DNA of 33,968 bases from Planctomycetota bacterium. Lineage in GTDB: Bacteria > Planctomycetota > Phycisphaerae > UBA1845. Below, piece by piece: positions 1 to 8,455 of the stretch (position 1 is the stretch's first letter; every line of letters begins with the position of its first letter). The translations under genes and the position numbers were made by a program. The notes under the pieces are model-generated. The model was not told where the DNA came from. It searched no databases and saw only the letters and a program-made list of their open reading frames with translations. The DNA lies in NCBI GenBank assembly GCA_024276605.1, contig JAJRWX010000032.1, forward strand, positions 1 through 33,968, given 5' to 3'.

Positions 1-1
1 G

Positions 2-145
2 CATGGCACAAAAATGCGCTCGGGCAAGCAACTTGGTCGTGACTACAAGGCGTTTGAGCAGACAAATCCTGCAGTTATGCTCGTTATCAATGGTTTTTTC
101 TCGAATATTTTTTGGAATCGTCAACTACTGCGTAACTTGGGCTAA
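2..145 (+). CDS. 3' end of an unrecognised gene (partial)
   Basis: An open frame runs from the window edge to a TAA at 143-145 and gives 47 residues. The composition looks like real protein: charged and mixed at first (GKQLGRDYKAFEQ), then hydrophobic and aromatic (NPAVMLVINGFFSNIFWNR). No start codon is needed, because the gene would begin outside the window. It lies upstream of, and on the same strand as, the S9 peptidase, with about 130 bases between them. I do not recognise the family and assign no function. A chance open frame of this length is possible. Confidence 0.4.
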   Translation, partial: HGTKMRSGKQLGRDYKAFEQTNPAVMLVINGFFSNIFWNRQLLRNLG

Positions 146-274
146 GATTTTCTGTAGTTGTATGCCCCTAGCTTTCTCCCAGGCCAAGCGTTGCTGAAGC
201 TGTCTGTTGCGGTTAGCCTGCTTTTTGTGTGGTTAGCTTTGATCTGGCGCGTTCTTTTTTTAAGCGGGGTTATC

Positions 275-2335
275 ATGATGACGAAGCGATACGGTTCAAT
301 CATCCTATGGACGATGACGGCGCTGATGGTGTCGTGGCCTACACTTACGTCGGCTGGGGAATCGCATCCATTTTCAGTGCACGATATGCTGACGATGGAT
401 CGTATTGGCGACCCCCAAGTTTCACCGGACGGTACGACCATTGTGTTTGTATTGCGTAAGACCGATAGGGAGGCCAATCGGGGGCGCACGGACCTTTACT
501 TGATCGGCGTGGATGGCCGCGGTCTGCGGCGATTAACCTCGCACCCAGCCGGCGACAGTAATCCGCGTTGGTCGCCGGATGGGCGAACCATTTACTTTCT
601 TTCAAGTCGCAGTGATTCATCGCAAGTGTGGCGTATCAGGGTGGATGGTGGTGAAGCGCAGCAAGTGACCAAGCTCCCCCTCGACATTTCAGCTATGAAT
701 CTTTCCCCCACGGGGAAGCACGTAGCTGTTGGTGTAGATGTATTTCCGGATGCCGATGGTATGGCATCAACCAAGCAGCGTCTTGACGAAGTGTCATCCC
801 TCACGACGACTGGTCGTGTGTATGATAAACTGTTCATTCGCCATTGGGATACATGGAAGGACGGTCGGCGGGCGCATGTGTTTGTTGTAGCTATTGATGG
901 CGGTGAGCCTGTCGATGTGATGCAAGGCATGGACGCGGATTGTCCCACCAAACCGTTTGGCGGCGCAGAAGATTTCACCTTTTCACCCGATGGTCAATCC
1001 ATTGTATTTTCTGCGCGTGATGCCGGGAAAGCGGAGGCGTGGTCAACAAACTATGATTTATTTGTTGCACCGATTGATGGCTCATCCAAGCCACGATCCT
1101 TAACGAAAGATAACCCGGCATGGGACACGGGGCCTGTTTTTTCGCCGGACGGAAAAACACTGGCTTATTTGGCGATGCGTAAGGCAGGGTATGAGGCGGA
1201 TCGATACCGTATTGTATTGATGTCATGGCCCGGGGGTCGGAAGCGTACACTGACAGAGGATTGGGATCGCTCTCCGGGATCGTTGACTTGGGCTAACGAT
1301 GGGCAGTCGATCTACGTGACGGCCGCCAATCTGGGGCAGCGGTCTTTATTTGCTATCGAGGTAGCTGAGGGCAAAGTGCGTACGGTGGTTCGAGATGGAA
1401 CGATCGGAGCGATGGGCGTGGCTGGGAACCGCGTTGTCTTTGGTATGGACCATTTGCAATCTCCGGTTGAACTCTATTCGATCAAGCCGGATGGTAGTGA
1501 TCGAAAAACGATCACGAATATCAATTCAGAAAAGATCGCAAAGACACGCATGGGGGAGGCGTCACAGTTTACTTTTAAGGGGTGGAACGATGAAAAGGTA
1601 TATGGTTATGTAGTCAAACCGGTAGACTTCGACCCTAACAAAAAGTACCCGGTGGCCTTTTTGATCCATGGCGGGCCGCAGGGATCGTTTGGAAATCATT
1701 TTCACTATCGCTGGAATCCACAGGCCTATACGGGGGCCGGGTACGCGGCTGTCATGATCGACTTTCATGGTTCGACGGGTTATGGGCAATCGTTTTGCGA
1801 CTCGATTCGTGGGGATTGGGGCGGTAAACCGTTTGAGGATTTGCAGAAAGGTCTGGCGGAGGCTTTGCGGCTGAATCCCTGGATGGATAGTGACAGAGTT
1901 TCGGCACTAGGTGCTTCCTTCGGTGGTTACATGATTAACTGGATCGCCGGTAATTGGCCTGATCGTTTCCGTTGCCTGATTAATCACGACGGCAACTTGG
2001 ACGAACACCTCGCCTATTATGATACGGAAGAATTATGGTTTCCTGAATGGGATCACAACGGTACGCCTTGGGATAATCCTCAAGGTTATCAAAAGCATAA
2101 CCCCATCAACCATGTAAAAAACTGGAAGACGCCCATGCTTGTGATCCATGGTGCGCTGGATTTTCGAGTGGTCGAGACGCAGGGTATGTCGACATTTACA
2201 GCATTACAACGCCGTGGTATTCCCAGCAAGCTGCTTTATTTCCCCGACGAAAACCATTGGGTTCTACAACCAGCCAATAGCGTGCTTTGGCATGAAACCG
2301 TGTTATCCTGGTTGGATGAGTGGACCAAGAAATAA
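275..2335 (+). CDS. Secreted S9 family (prolyl oligopeptidase / acylaminoacyl-peptidase type) serine peptidase
   Basis: The protein has 686 residues. Residues 1 to about 27 form a signal peptide ending near TLTSA, so it is probably exported to act on peptides in the periplasm. The N-terminal half has repeated SPDG/WSPDG motifs typical of the TolB/DPP-IV-like beta-propeller that gates access to the active site. The C-terminal alpha/beta-hydrolase domain carries the nucleophile Ser548 in GASFGG, Asp629 in HGALDFRV and His661 in DENHW, so the triad is complete. A longer frame opens at 158, but the ATG at 275 starts directly at the signal peptide and has a purine-rich AAGCGGGG just upstream; the ATG at 278 is also possible. 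The 3' end converges on the next gene with only 9 bases between stops. Exact substrate preference cannot be read from the sequence. Confidence 0.93.
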   Translation: MMTKRYGSIILWTMTALMVSWPTLTSAGESHPFSVHDMLTMDRIGDPQVSPDGTTIVFVLRKTDREANRGRTDLYLIGVDGRGLRRLTSHPAGDSNPRWSPDGRTIYFLSSRSDSSQVWRIRVDGGEAQQVTKLPLDISAMNLSPTGKHVAVGVDVFPDADGMASTKQRLDEVSSLTTTGRVYDKLFIRHWDTWKDGRRAHVFVVAIDGGEPVDVMQGMDADCPTKPFGGAEDFTFSPDGQSIVFSARDAGKAEAWSTNYDLFVAPIDGSSKPRSLTKDNPAWDTGPVFSPDGKTLAYLAMRKAGYEADRYRIVLMSWPGGRKRTLTEDWDRSPGSLTWANDGQSIYVTAANLGQRSLFAIEVAEGKVRTVVRDGTIGAMGVAGNRVVFGMDHLQSPVELYSIKPDGSDRKTITNINSEKIAKTRMGEASQFTFKGWNDEKVYGYVVKPVDFDPNKKYPVAFLIHGGPQGSFGNHFHYRWNPQAYTGAGYAAVMIDFHGSTGYGQSFCDSIRGDWGGKPFEDLQKGLAEALRLNPWMDSDRVSALGASFGGYMINWIAGNWPDRFRCLINHDGNLDEHLAYYDTEELWFPEWDHNGTPWDNPQGYQKHNPINHVKNWKTPMLVIHGALDFRVVETQGMSTFTALQRRGIPSKLLYFPDENHWVLQPANSVLWHETVLSWLDEWTKK

Positions 2336-2344
2336 AGATCTAAG

Positions 2345-3184
2345 TTACTTCGGTGGGGTTGCGCTCTCTGCACCAGGTGTACTTGCAGGACGCACAAGCG
2401 CTGTTGGCGTGGGTGTGGTGTCAGCTTGTGATAATCGAGACCGGGCGATCATCGATAGCGTAATCAAAGCGATCACTACCAAACCAGCTGCTATCCACGC
2501 GGTGGATATGCCGCCTACGCGTGATGGCTCATGCCATACGGTAGGCTGCTTGGAAAATTCTCCCGACGCTAGGGCCGCAGAAAGGTCATGAAGATTGTGG
2601 TTGGCGGTGTGTGGGGGGGATGATGTAGGCGTCAAAACAGGCGTCGTTTCAGACGGGTTTGATTGATCTGTGGGTAAACTTTGATAGTGCAGCGCAATCT
2701 GGCACGATTTACATGTCGTATCGGTCGGAGCGACATCGCCGTGGCAATGCCAACAATGAGAAAAGAATAAACAAAGGCCTGGCGTTTCGATGGTAAATCG
2801 CCACTGATGGTCGGTCCACGGTCCGCGAACGATCGACGTGTCGGTAATGACACCGCGACGGATCTGACGAACAATACGGTCAAGCGTGACACCGGGGAAT
2901 TGGCGTACGTGCTCCAGAACGTACCAGGGGCCGGCGTGGGCTTTCATTTTGGCGATCATCTGTTCGCTGAGATCCTGTTCACATTCATCGCACTGCTGAG
3001 CATTACGCGGGACTAATTGTCCACACGAAACGCAGGGGATGGTATGGCCGTGCCAGATTGATTGGCCTTGAGGACTCAAAGGCCCAATACCTTTTCGAGC
3101 GGCAATTTCGAGCGGATGAAAGCCGGGTGGTACGTCAGCCTCGGGGGCGGATGGTGGTTGCGTTGGGTTTGATTCGTTGTTCAC
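2345..3184 (-). CDS. Hypothetical membrane-anchored zinc-ribbon protein
   Basis: The protein has 279 residues. It carries two likely zinc-binding knuckle pairs: C51xxC54 with C65xxC68, and C134xxC137 with C148xxC151. Between them, residues about 86-130 (GPWYVLEHVR...VRGPWTDHQW) resemble a GYF_2-like fold. A Pro/Thr/Ser-rich linker follows, then one membrane helix at about 217-238 and a short Thr/Pro-rich tail. There is no N-terminal signal peptide, so the zinc-binding part should face the cytoplasm. The start is GTG, with AGGGGAG nine bases upstream. Similar proteins occur as hypotheticals in Planctomycetota as far as I recall; the function is unknown. It is divergent from leuS and convergent with the S9 peptidase gene. 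Confidence 0.8.
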   Translation of the reverse strand: MNNESNPTQPPSAPEADVPPGFHPLEIAARKGIGPLSPQGQSIWHGHTIPCVSCGQLVPRNAQQCDECEQDLSEQMIAKMKAHAGPWYVLEHVRQFPGVTLDRIVRQIRRGVITDTSIVRGPWTDHQWRFTIETPGLCLFFSHCWHCHGDVAPTDTTCKSCQIALHYQSLPTDQSNPSETTPVLTPTSSPPHTANHNLHDLSAALASGEFSKQPTVWHEPSRVGGISTAWIAAGLVVIALITLSMIARSRLSQADTTPTPTALVRPASTPGAESATPPK

Positions 3185-3196
3185 TCGTTACAACTC

Positions 3197-3226
3197 CCCT
3201 ATTGACTCCCTATTGACTCCCTATTG
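3197..3226. repeat. 11-bp tandem repeat (2.7 copies) overlapping a ribosome binding site
   Basis: CCCTATTGACT occurs twice in a row and is followed by CCCTATTG. Read on the minus strand this puts AGGGAG-like sequences every 11 bases ahead of the GTG start of the zinc-ribbon gene. Only the copy nearest the start is well placed as a Shine-Dalgarno sequence. Confidence 0.75.
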
Positions 3227-3309
3227 TAGGAGGGCTGTAAACGTCCGACAACCGACAACTTACATGGCTTGACGGTTAGATGCGCTAAGTTGTTTGCGAA
3301 AGACCCTGG

Positions 3310-3326
3310 CGAGAGCTAAACTCTCG
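3310..3326 (+). other. Small hairpin in the leuS leader
   Basis: CGAGAG and CTCTCG form a perfect 6-bp stem around a CTAAA loop, 25 bases before the leuS start. There is no T-run, so it is not an intrinsic terminator. A regulatory role is possible but unsupported. Confidence 0.35.
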
Positions 3327-3351
3327 TCTTTACTGGTGTGATATAGAGAAA

Positions 3352-6300
3352 ATGGCAACTAAGGACATTATGACTGAGGTAACCCAAAGGATCAAACTGG
3401 GCCGATACGACTTTACGTCGATCGAGTCTCGATGGCAGCAGTATTGGGATCAGCACCGCACATTTAGAATGGAAAACCCAAGCGAAGCGGACGCTTGTGC
3501 GGATAAACCTAAGTACTACATTCTCGATATGTTTCCCTATCCCAGCGGTAGTGGGCTTCATGTTGGACATCCACTTGGCTACTGCGCGACGGATATTATT
3601 GCCCGTTACAAACGCATGTGCGGGTACAACGTGCTTCATCCTATGGGATTTGATTCTTTCGGTTTGCCCGCCGAGCAGTACGCCATCCAGACAAATGTTC
3701 ATCCCGCGGTGACGACCAAGAAGAACATCGACACCTACCGCCGTCAAATGAAAATGTTTGGCTTTAGTTATGACTGGCATCGGGAAATCGCCACGTCGGA
3801 TGCTCGATTCTACAAGTTTACGCAGTGGTGCTTCATTCAGATGGCGCAAAGCTGGTACGACGACCAAGCTACGTGGACCGCACCGGATGGTTATACCATC
3901 AAAGGGCGTGCTCGTCCTATCGCTGAGTTGGAAGCGGCTCTGAAGTCCGGTCAATGGGGCGTAGACGAATCGTTGAATCTCGTGCGCCATGCTGATGATG
4001 AGCAGTTCTGCGTGTGGGGTGATCTGTCGGAGCCGCAGCAGCGAGAAGCCATCGATCGTCATCGTTTGGCATTTATCGATGAAATCCCAGTCAATTGGTG
4101 TCCTGCGCTTGGCACTGTTCTGGCAAATGAAGAAGTGGACAGCGAAGGACTCAGCGATCGTGGTAGTCACCCGGTGTATCGACGACCGTTACGTCAGTGG
4201 ATGTTACGCATTACGAAGTATAGCGAACGATTGATCGATGATCTGGCCGAGCTTGATTGGCCAGAACCCATAAAGCTGATGCAACGGAATTGGGTGGGGC
4301 GAAGCACCGGGGCGGAAGTTGTGTTTCCGCTGGCGAATATGTGGAATTTGAAGGATGGTCAGTGGTCTTGCAAGGACTCGGCCACAACGATACCGGCTTC
4401 GCTGAATTACGATAACTTTCCCCATGCCATACGTGTGTACACGACGCGGCCTGATACGCTTTATGGTGCGACATATATGGTGCTTGCGCCGGAGCACGCC
4501 ATGGTCGAGCAAATCACGACGCGGGCGCAGAAACAACAGGTTGATAATTATATCAAAGAAGCCAGCCACCGTTCGGACCTTGATCGCACGGCTGATATGA
4601 AAGAAAAAACGGGTGTATTTACCGGAGGGTATGCGATCAATCCCGTTACTGGCCGACCTATTCCCATCTGGATTGCGGATTATGTACTTATGGGATACGG
4701 CACGGGGGCGATCATGGCTGTCCCCGGTGGTGATTCACGTGATTTTGAGTTTGCATGTACATTTGACCTTCCTATTGTCCCTGTAGTTACACCTACATCG
4801 GAATGGATTCAGCAACGGTTAACGGCGATGACGGCGCGGATCGATCAGCGTGCGCTGGATGGGTTCGACGATTTAGCCAAAGAATACCCGCAGCTAGGTG
4901 AAGAAATTGCGAAGTGTCGGCAACGCAGCACTGGACTGGGTGAAAAGACGTTATCGGTACTTCGTGATGATGTTGGTATGACGAAACTGTTGCATCATTA
5001 TATTTGTCATCCGCAAGCGTGGGGAGAGGCTTTTACCGGGGAAGGGGTTGCGGTCAATTCTCCAGGTGATATGGACGTAGACGGCGTAGATAATCCTTGC
5101 GTGCTGGATGATATGCCTACGGCTGAGGCAAAATCGGCGATCATTGAATGGCTGGAGGCTCGGGGTTTGGGGCGTGGTGCGGTTAACTATAAGTTGCGTG
5201 ATTGGGTGTTTAGTCGTCAGAAGTATTGGGGAGAGCCGATTCCCGTGTTGCACGGTGAGGACGGAGAAGTGGTTGCTATCGATGTGGATGAGTTACCGCT
5301 TGAGCTTCCGGAGATGGAGGATTTCAAACCGACGCCTGTAGCTGGAAGCGACGAACAGGTACCCACCCCGCCGTTAGGTCGAGCTAAGGATTGGGCGAAG
5401 GTTGAGAGAAACGGCAAGACGTACCGTCGAGACCTTAATACCATGCCCCAATGGGCGGGATCCTGCTGGTATTACCTGCGATTTATCGATCCAGATAATG
5501 AAACGCGCATTTGCGACACTGATGCTGAACGATATTGGATGCCCGTTGATTTATACGTGGGGGGTGCAGAGCATGCGGTGTTGCACCTGCTTTACGCCAG
5601 GTTTTGGCACAAAGTGCTTTACGATTTGGGGTATGTTTCCACGCGTGAACCGTTTAAGAGACTATTTAATCAGGGGATGATCCAGAGTTTTGCCTATCGC
5701 GATGCGCGTGGTCTGGTTGTTGGTCCGGATCAAGTTGATGCGCTTGCGGGCGATCAGTTTGTCATGAAGGAGACCGGCGAAAAGGTCGAACGCATCGTTG
5801 CGAAAATGAGTAAGGGATTGAAAAATGTGGTCAATCCCGACGAGATCATCTCCCAATACGGCGCTGACACCTTTCGTTTATACGAAATGTACATGGGGCC
5901 TTTGGATGCGGCTAAGCCTTGGAGTACGCGCGACGTACCTGGATTGCACAAACTCTGTCAACGTATTTGGCGGTTGGTGGTGGATGAAAATACCGACGAG
6001 CTTTCACCGGCGTTATGTGAAGATGCCCCTTCTCCCGACGCGCTTCGTGCCTTACACAAGACCATCAAACGCGTGCAAGCGGATGTGGAATCGCTAAAGC
6101 TCAACACAGCGATTGCGGCTATTTTTGACTTTGTGAATATCTTAACGCCACTCGAAAAACGGTCGCGTGCGGTGATTGAACCATTCGTACTCGTACTTGC
6201 ACCCTTTGCGCCTCATCTGGCCGAGGAGCTTTGGCATCGGCTCGGGCACGATTCGACCTTGGCCTATGAGCCTTGGCCAAGCTATGACGAAGTGCTGACG

Positions 6301-6498
6301 CAAGACGAAACCGTCGAAATCGTGGTACAAATATGCGGCAAAGTTAAATCCCGCATGATGGTCCCGGCTAACCTAGAGGATGAAGCGCTGAAGGATGCAG
6401 CGATGGCGGATGATCGTGTGGCGCGTGCGATAGAAGGAAAAACGATTCGCAAAGTGATCGTCGTGAAAGGTCGGTTGGTTAACATTGTGGCTACCTAG
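3352..6498 (+). CDS. leuS: Leucyl-tRNA synthetase, long form
   Basis: It charges tRNA-Leu with leucine in the cytoplasm. The class I signatures are present: HVGH at 70-73 and KMSKG at 818-822 (KMSKS is usual). The CP1 editing domain is marked by TTRPDTLYGATY (from about 364) and GTGAIMAVPGGDSRDFEFA, and the C-terminal tail ends VIVVKGRLVNIVAT as in bacterial LeuRS. At 1048 residues it exceeds the usual ~860. Two extra segments account for much of this: about 170-240, before VNWCPALGTVLANEEV, and about 481-560 inside or next to the editing domain. A conserved AH in the editing motif (VPAHD) reads GG here. ATG 3352 gives the longest frame; ATG 3370, with AAGGA four bases upstream, is an equally plausible start. 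The TAG stop lies in the terminal inverted repeat of a MITE-like element. Confidence 0.97.
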   Translation: MATKDIMTEVTQRIKLGRYDFTSIESRWQQYWDQHRTFRMENPSEADACADKPKYYILDMFPYPSGSGLHVGHPLGYCATDIIARYKRMCGYNVLHPMGFDSFGLPAEQYAIQTNVHPAVTTKKNIDTYRRQMKMFGFSYDWHREIATSDARFYKFTQWCFIQMAQSWYDDQATWTAPDGYTIKGRARPIAELEAALKSGQWGVDESLNLVRHADDEQFCVWGDLSEPQQREAIDRHRLAFIDEIPVNWCPALGTVLANEEVDSEGLSDRGSHPVYRRPLRQWMLRITKYSERLIDDLAELDWPEPIKLMQRNWVGRSTGAEVVFPLANMWNLKDGQWSCKDSATTIPASLNYDNFPHAIRVYTTRPDTLYGATYMVLAPEHAMVEQITTRAQKQQVDNYIKEASHRSDLDRTADMKEKTGVFTGGYAINPVTGRPIPIWIADYVLMGYGTGAIMAVPGGDSRDFEFACTFDLPIVPVVTPTSEWIQQRLTAMTARIDQRALDGFDDLAKEYPQLGEEIAKCRQRSTGLGEKTLSVLRDDVGMTKLLHHYICHPQAWGEAFTGEGVAVNSPGDMDVDGVDNPCVLDDMPTAEAKSAIIEWLEARGLGRGAVNYKLRDWVFSRQKYWGEPIPVLHGEDGEVVAIDVDELPLELPEMEDFKPTPVAGSDEQVPTPPLGRAKDWAKVERNGKTYRRDLNTMPQWAGSCWYYLRFIDPDNETRICDTDAERYWMPVDLYVGGAEHAVLHLLYARFWHKVLYDLGYVSTREPFKRLFNQGMIQSFAYRDARGLVVGPDQVDALAGDQFVMKETGEKVERIVAKMSKGLKNVVNPDEIISQYGADTFRLYEMYMGPLDAAKPWSTRDVPGLHKLCQRIWRLVVDENTDELSPALCEDAPSPDALRALHKTIKRVQADVESLKLNTAIAAIFDFVNILTPLEKRSRAVIEPFVLVLAPFAPHLAEELWHRLGHDSTLAYEPWPSYDEVLTQDETVEIVVQICGKVKSRMMVPANLEDEALKDAAMADDRVARAIEGKTIRKVIVVKGRLVNIVAT

Positions 6499-6671
6499 TG
6501 CTATGTCACAGCTAAGAATTCGGGTGGCATGGGCAAGTTCCGATGTATCCCGACCTTACGTCGGGGTACATCGGGACTTGCCCGTGTAGTTCCGGAGACC
6601 GCCACGGGCAAAAAAAGCCTTACCCATGCCACCCTCGATGAACCCGAAAAATAAGCTGTGACACAGCACTA
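6496..6671. mobile_element. MITE-like palindromic element, complete copy
   Basis: The 176-bp element has near-perfect terminal inverted repeats: TAGTGCTATGTCACAGCT at the left and AGCTGTGACACAGCACTA at 6654-6671 (one mismatch). Both ends carry TA, as expected for a TA target-site duplication. Inside, 6531-6583 forms a stem of about 24 bp with one wobble (GGGCAAGT...ACTTGCCC outside, a GATGTATCCCGAC stem inside). GGGTGGCATGGG at 6523-6534 also pairs with CCCATGCCACCC at 6626-6637. A second copy, inverted and cut by the window edge, lies at 33829-33968 and matches at about nine of ten positions. It has no coding capacity. TA targets suggest mobilisation by an IS630/Tc1-type transposase, but that is inference. 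Confidence 0.85.
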
Positions 6672-6699
6672 ATGCCGAGTTAAAGTCAGAGAACAACAC

Positions 6700-7269
6700 A
6701 TGGCCCTGGAAATCGAACTTAAACTTCAGGTCGAGTCGCACGACGTGGTACGTGAGAGGTTGCGCGAGTTGGGCGGTTTGTTTGATGGTGTTTATCTCGA
6801 AACGAACTGTATGTTAGATCGACCTGATGGCACGCTTAGAAAGTTAGGCAAAGGGCTACGCATTCGGTCGATGGTCTGCGAGCAGGGGCAGCCGTTACCG
6901 GCTACGCTAACTTTCAAGGGGCCTAGGCAGATGGGTACGGTTAAGACACGTGAAGAAATTGAGGTTGAAGTATCAGACCCGACTAGTGCTCGATGTATGT
7001 TTGAATCGTTAGGGTTTATATGCGTATTCGAATATCAAAAACGCCGAGAGCGATGGCGGATGGCTTCTTGTCGCATAGAATTGGATCAACCGCCTTATCT
7101 AGGGTATTTTGTAGAGATAGAGGGGCCGGATGAGCAGGCCATTCGCGCGGTACAGCGTGAGTTGCTACTAGATTCACTGTCGGATGTATCGCCCTCGTAT
7201 GTGCATATGCTACTGAGTTATTGCAAAGCACACGATATCGTGGATCGAAAGATACCATTACATGGTTAG
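6700..7269 (+). CDS. CYTH domain protein (CyaB / thiamine-triphosphatase-like)
   Basis: The protein has 189 residues, a typical length for a single CYTH domain. The diagnostic ExExK motif is right at the N-terminus (E4, E6, K8 in LEIELK). Basic and acidic strands of the triphosphate tunnel follow: RPDGTLRKLGKGLRIR, TLTFKGPR, KTREEIEVEV, YQKRRERWR and VEIEGPDEQAI. Family members bind triphosphates with divalent metal and act as class IV adenylate cyclases, thiamine-triphosphatases or inorganic triphosphatases. The sequence does not decide among these. It is cytoplasmic, with no signal peptide. It follows leuS on the same strand but is separated from it by the MITE-like element, so it may need its own promoter. 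No strong Shine-Dalgarno sequence is visible. Confidence 0.88.
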   Translation: MALEIELKLQVESHDVVRERLRELGGLFDGVYLETNCMLDRPDGTLRKLGKGLRIRSMVCEQGQPLPATLTFKGPRQMGTVKTREEIEVEVSDPTSARCMFESLGFICVFEYQKRRERWRMASCRIELDQPPYLGYFVEIEGPDEQAIRAVQRELLLDSLSDVSPSYVHMLLSYCKAHDIVDRKIPLHG

Positions 7270-7322
7270 GGGAACATTGGCTGAGATTATTTTCACAGTG
7301 TTTGAATTGAATAGAGCTTGCT

Positions 7323-8336
7323 CTAGTGACCGGTTAAGCCAGGTGCCCATAGGTAAAGAAACTCGGGTGAGGCGTGCTCAAAAAGCCCGGCGGCGTCGAT
7401 GTTGAGAAAATTAATGTCGATACCGGGTTGGGGCATATGGGCATAGTAGTTTGGCTTGTACTCAGCCGGACGATGGTAGGTGATGACACGTACCGATGTC
7501 GTGTTTACCTGAGATTTTAGTGCTTCGATGGTATCGCGCATCGTAGCTATGCGATCCACCAGTCCCCATTCAGCGGCCTGGGTGCCCGTGAAGACACGGC
7601 CATCTGCCAGTTTACGCACGACATCTTCTTCCATGTGTGGTCGTCCCGTAAGCACTACGCTTACAAAGCGCTCATACATGTCGTCGACAATGTGTTGAAA
7701 AAGTTCTCGATGTTCGTCAGACAAAGCACGAAACGGCGAACCCGCTTCTTTGTTTGGACCGGAGGTGATCGCCTCGTTCTTGATTCCGAGCATGCCCAGC
7801 GTGCCGCTCATATCAAACAACTGCATAATCACACCGATGCTACCCGTCACCGTGGATGGTTGAGCGATTATTTCATCGCACGCACATGCAATGTAATAAC
7901 CACCGCTCGCCGCGACATCCATCATCACCGCCACGATCGGCTTGCCGGATTTTTTGAAATGCACAATCTCATCATGAATCAGTTCACTGGCAACGACGGT
8001 GCCTCCGGGGGAGTTAATGCGCAGGATAACCGCTTTGACGCTGCGGTCCCGTCTCGCCTTATCTAACTGTTCGCTGATAAAGCTGACCGGGTGTTCACCC
8101 GTGCCAAATAGCTGAGTTTTGGCCGCATTCGTGAGCACGCCGCTTGCGTGGATGACGGCAATTTTGTCACTGGCGAGGAAACTATCGCGACTCAATTCGG
8201 TTTCCACGAGTTTACGACTACCGGATACCGGTGTGATGAGCAGGCTTGGTGCCTGACAACCTATGGTTGCTATACAAACTAAGAAAGCAACCAAACAAGA
8301 AATCGGGCCACGTATTGTACGGTGCGAAATCCTCAC
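7323..8336 (-). CDS. sppA: Signal peptide peptidase SppA, lipoprotein form (S49 family)
   Basis: This membrane-bound Ser/Lys protease degrades cleaved signal peptides. The frame opens at 8414, but GTG at 8336 has a strong GGAGGT five bases upstream and begins directly at a signal peptide, giving 337 residues. The signal ends in a lipobox (IATIGC) with the lipid-modified cysteine at 27, so the protein is probably lipid-anchored rather than a multi-pass form. The catalytic core is clear: INSPGGTV, Ser144 in VAASGGYY, and Lys196 in GPNKEAGSP. The Ser-Lys spacing of 52 residues equals that of Bacillus SppA (Ser147/Lys199), so this is the single-domain short form. It is the last gene of the minus-strand ABC cluster, 119 bases after the permease; that link may be only transcriptional. 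Confidence 0.92.
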   Translation of the reverse strand: MRISHRTIRGPISCLVAFLVCIATIGCQAPSLLITPVSGSRKLVETELSRDSFLASDKIAVIHASGVLTNAAKTQLFGTGEHPVSFISEQLDKARRDRSVKAVILRINSPGGTVVASELIHDEIVHFKKSGKPIVAVMMDVAASGGYYIACACDEIIAQPSTVTGSIGVIMQLFDMSGTLGMLGIKNEAITSGPNKEAGSPFRALSDEHRELFQHIVDDMYERFVSVVLTGRPHMEEDVVRKLADGRVFTGTQAAEWGLVDRIATMRDTIEALKSQVNTTSVRVITYHRPAEYKPNYYAHMPQPGIDINFLNIDAAGLFEHASPEFLYLWAPGLTGH

Positions 8337-8455
8337 ATCAGACCTCCTATGTCTACGGTTTTCATAGCTACGCCGTCTTTTTAAGGCGACATCGATGCGC
8401 CGAAGGTAACACATTTATGCTAAGTCTGCGAGTCAATATATCATACAAGACGACG

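Noticed and set aside
3316-4170. 284-residue open frame opposite the leuS start
   Set aside because: It lies fully against conserved leuS sequence and its translation resembles no family.
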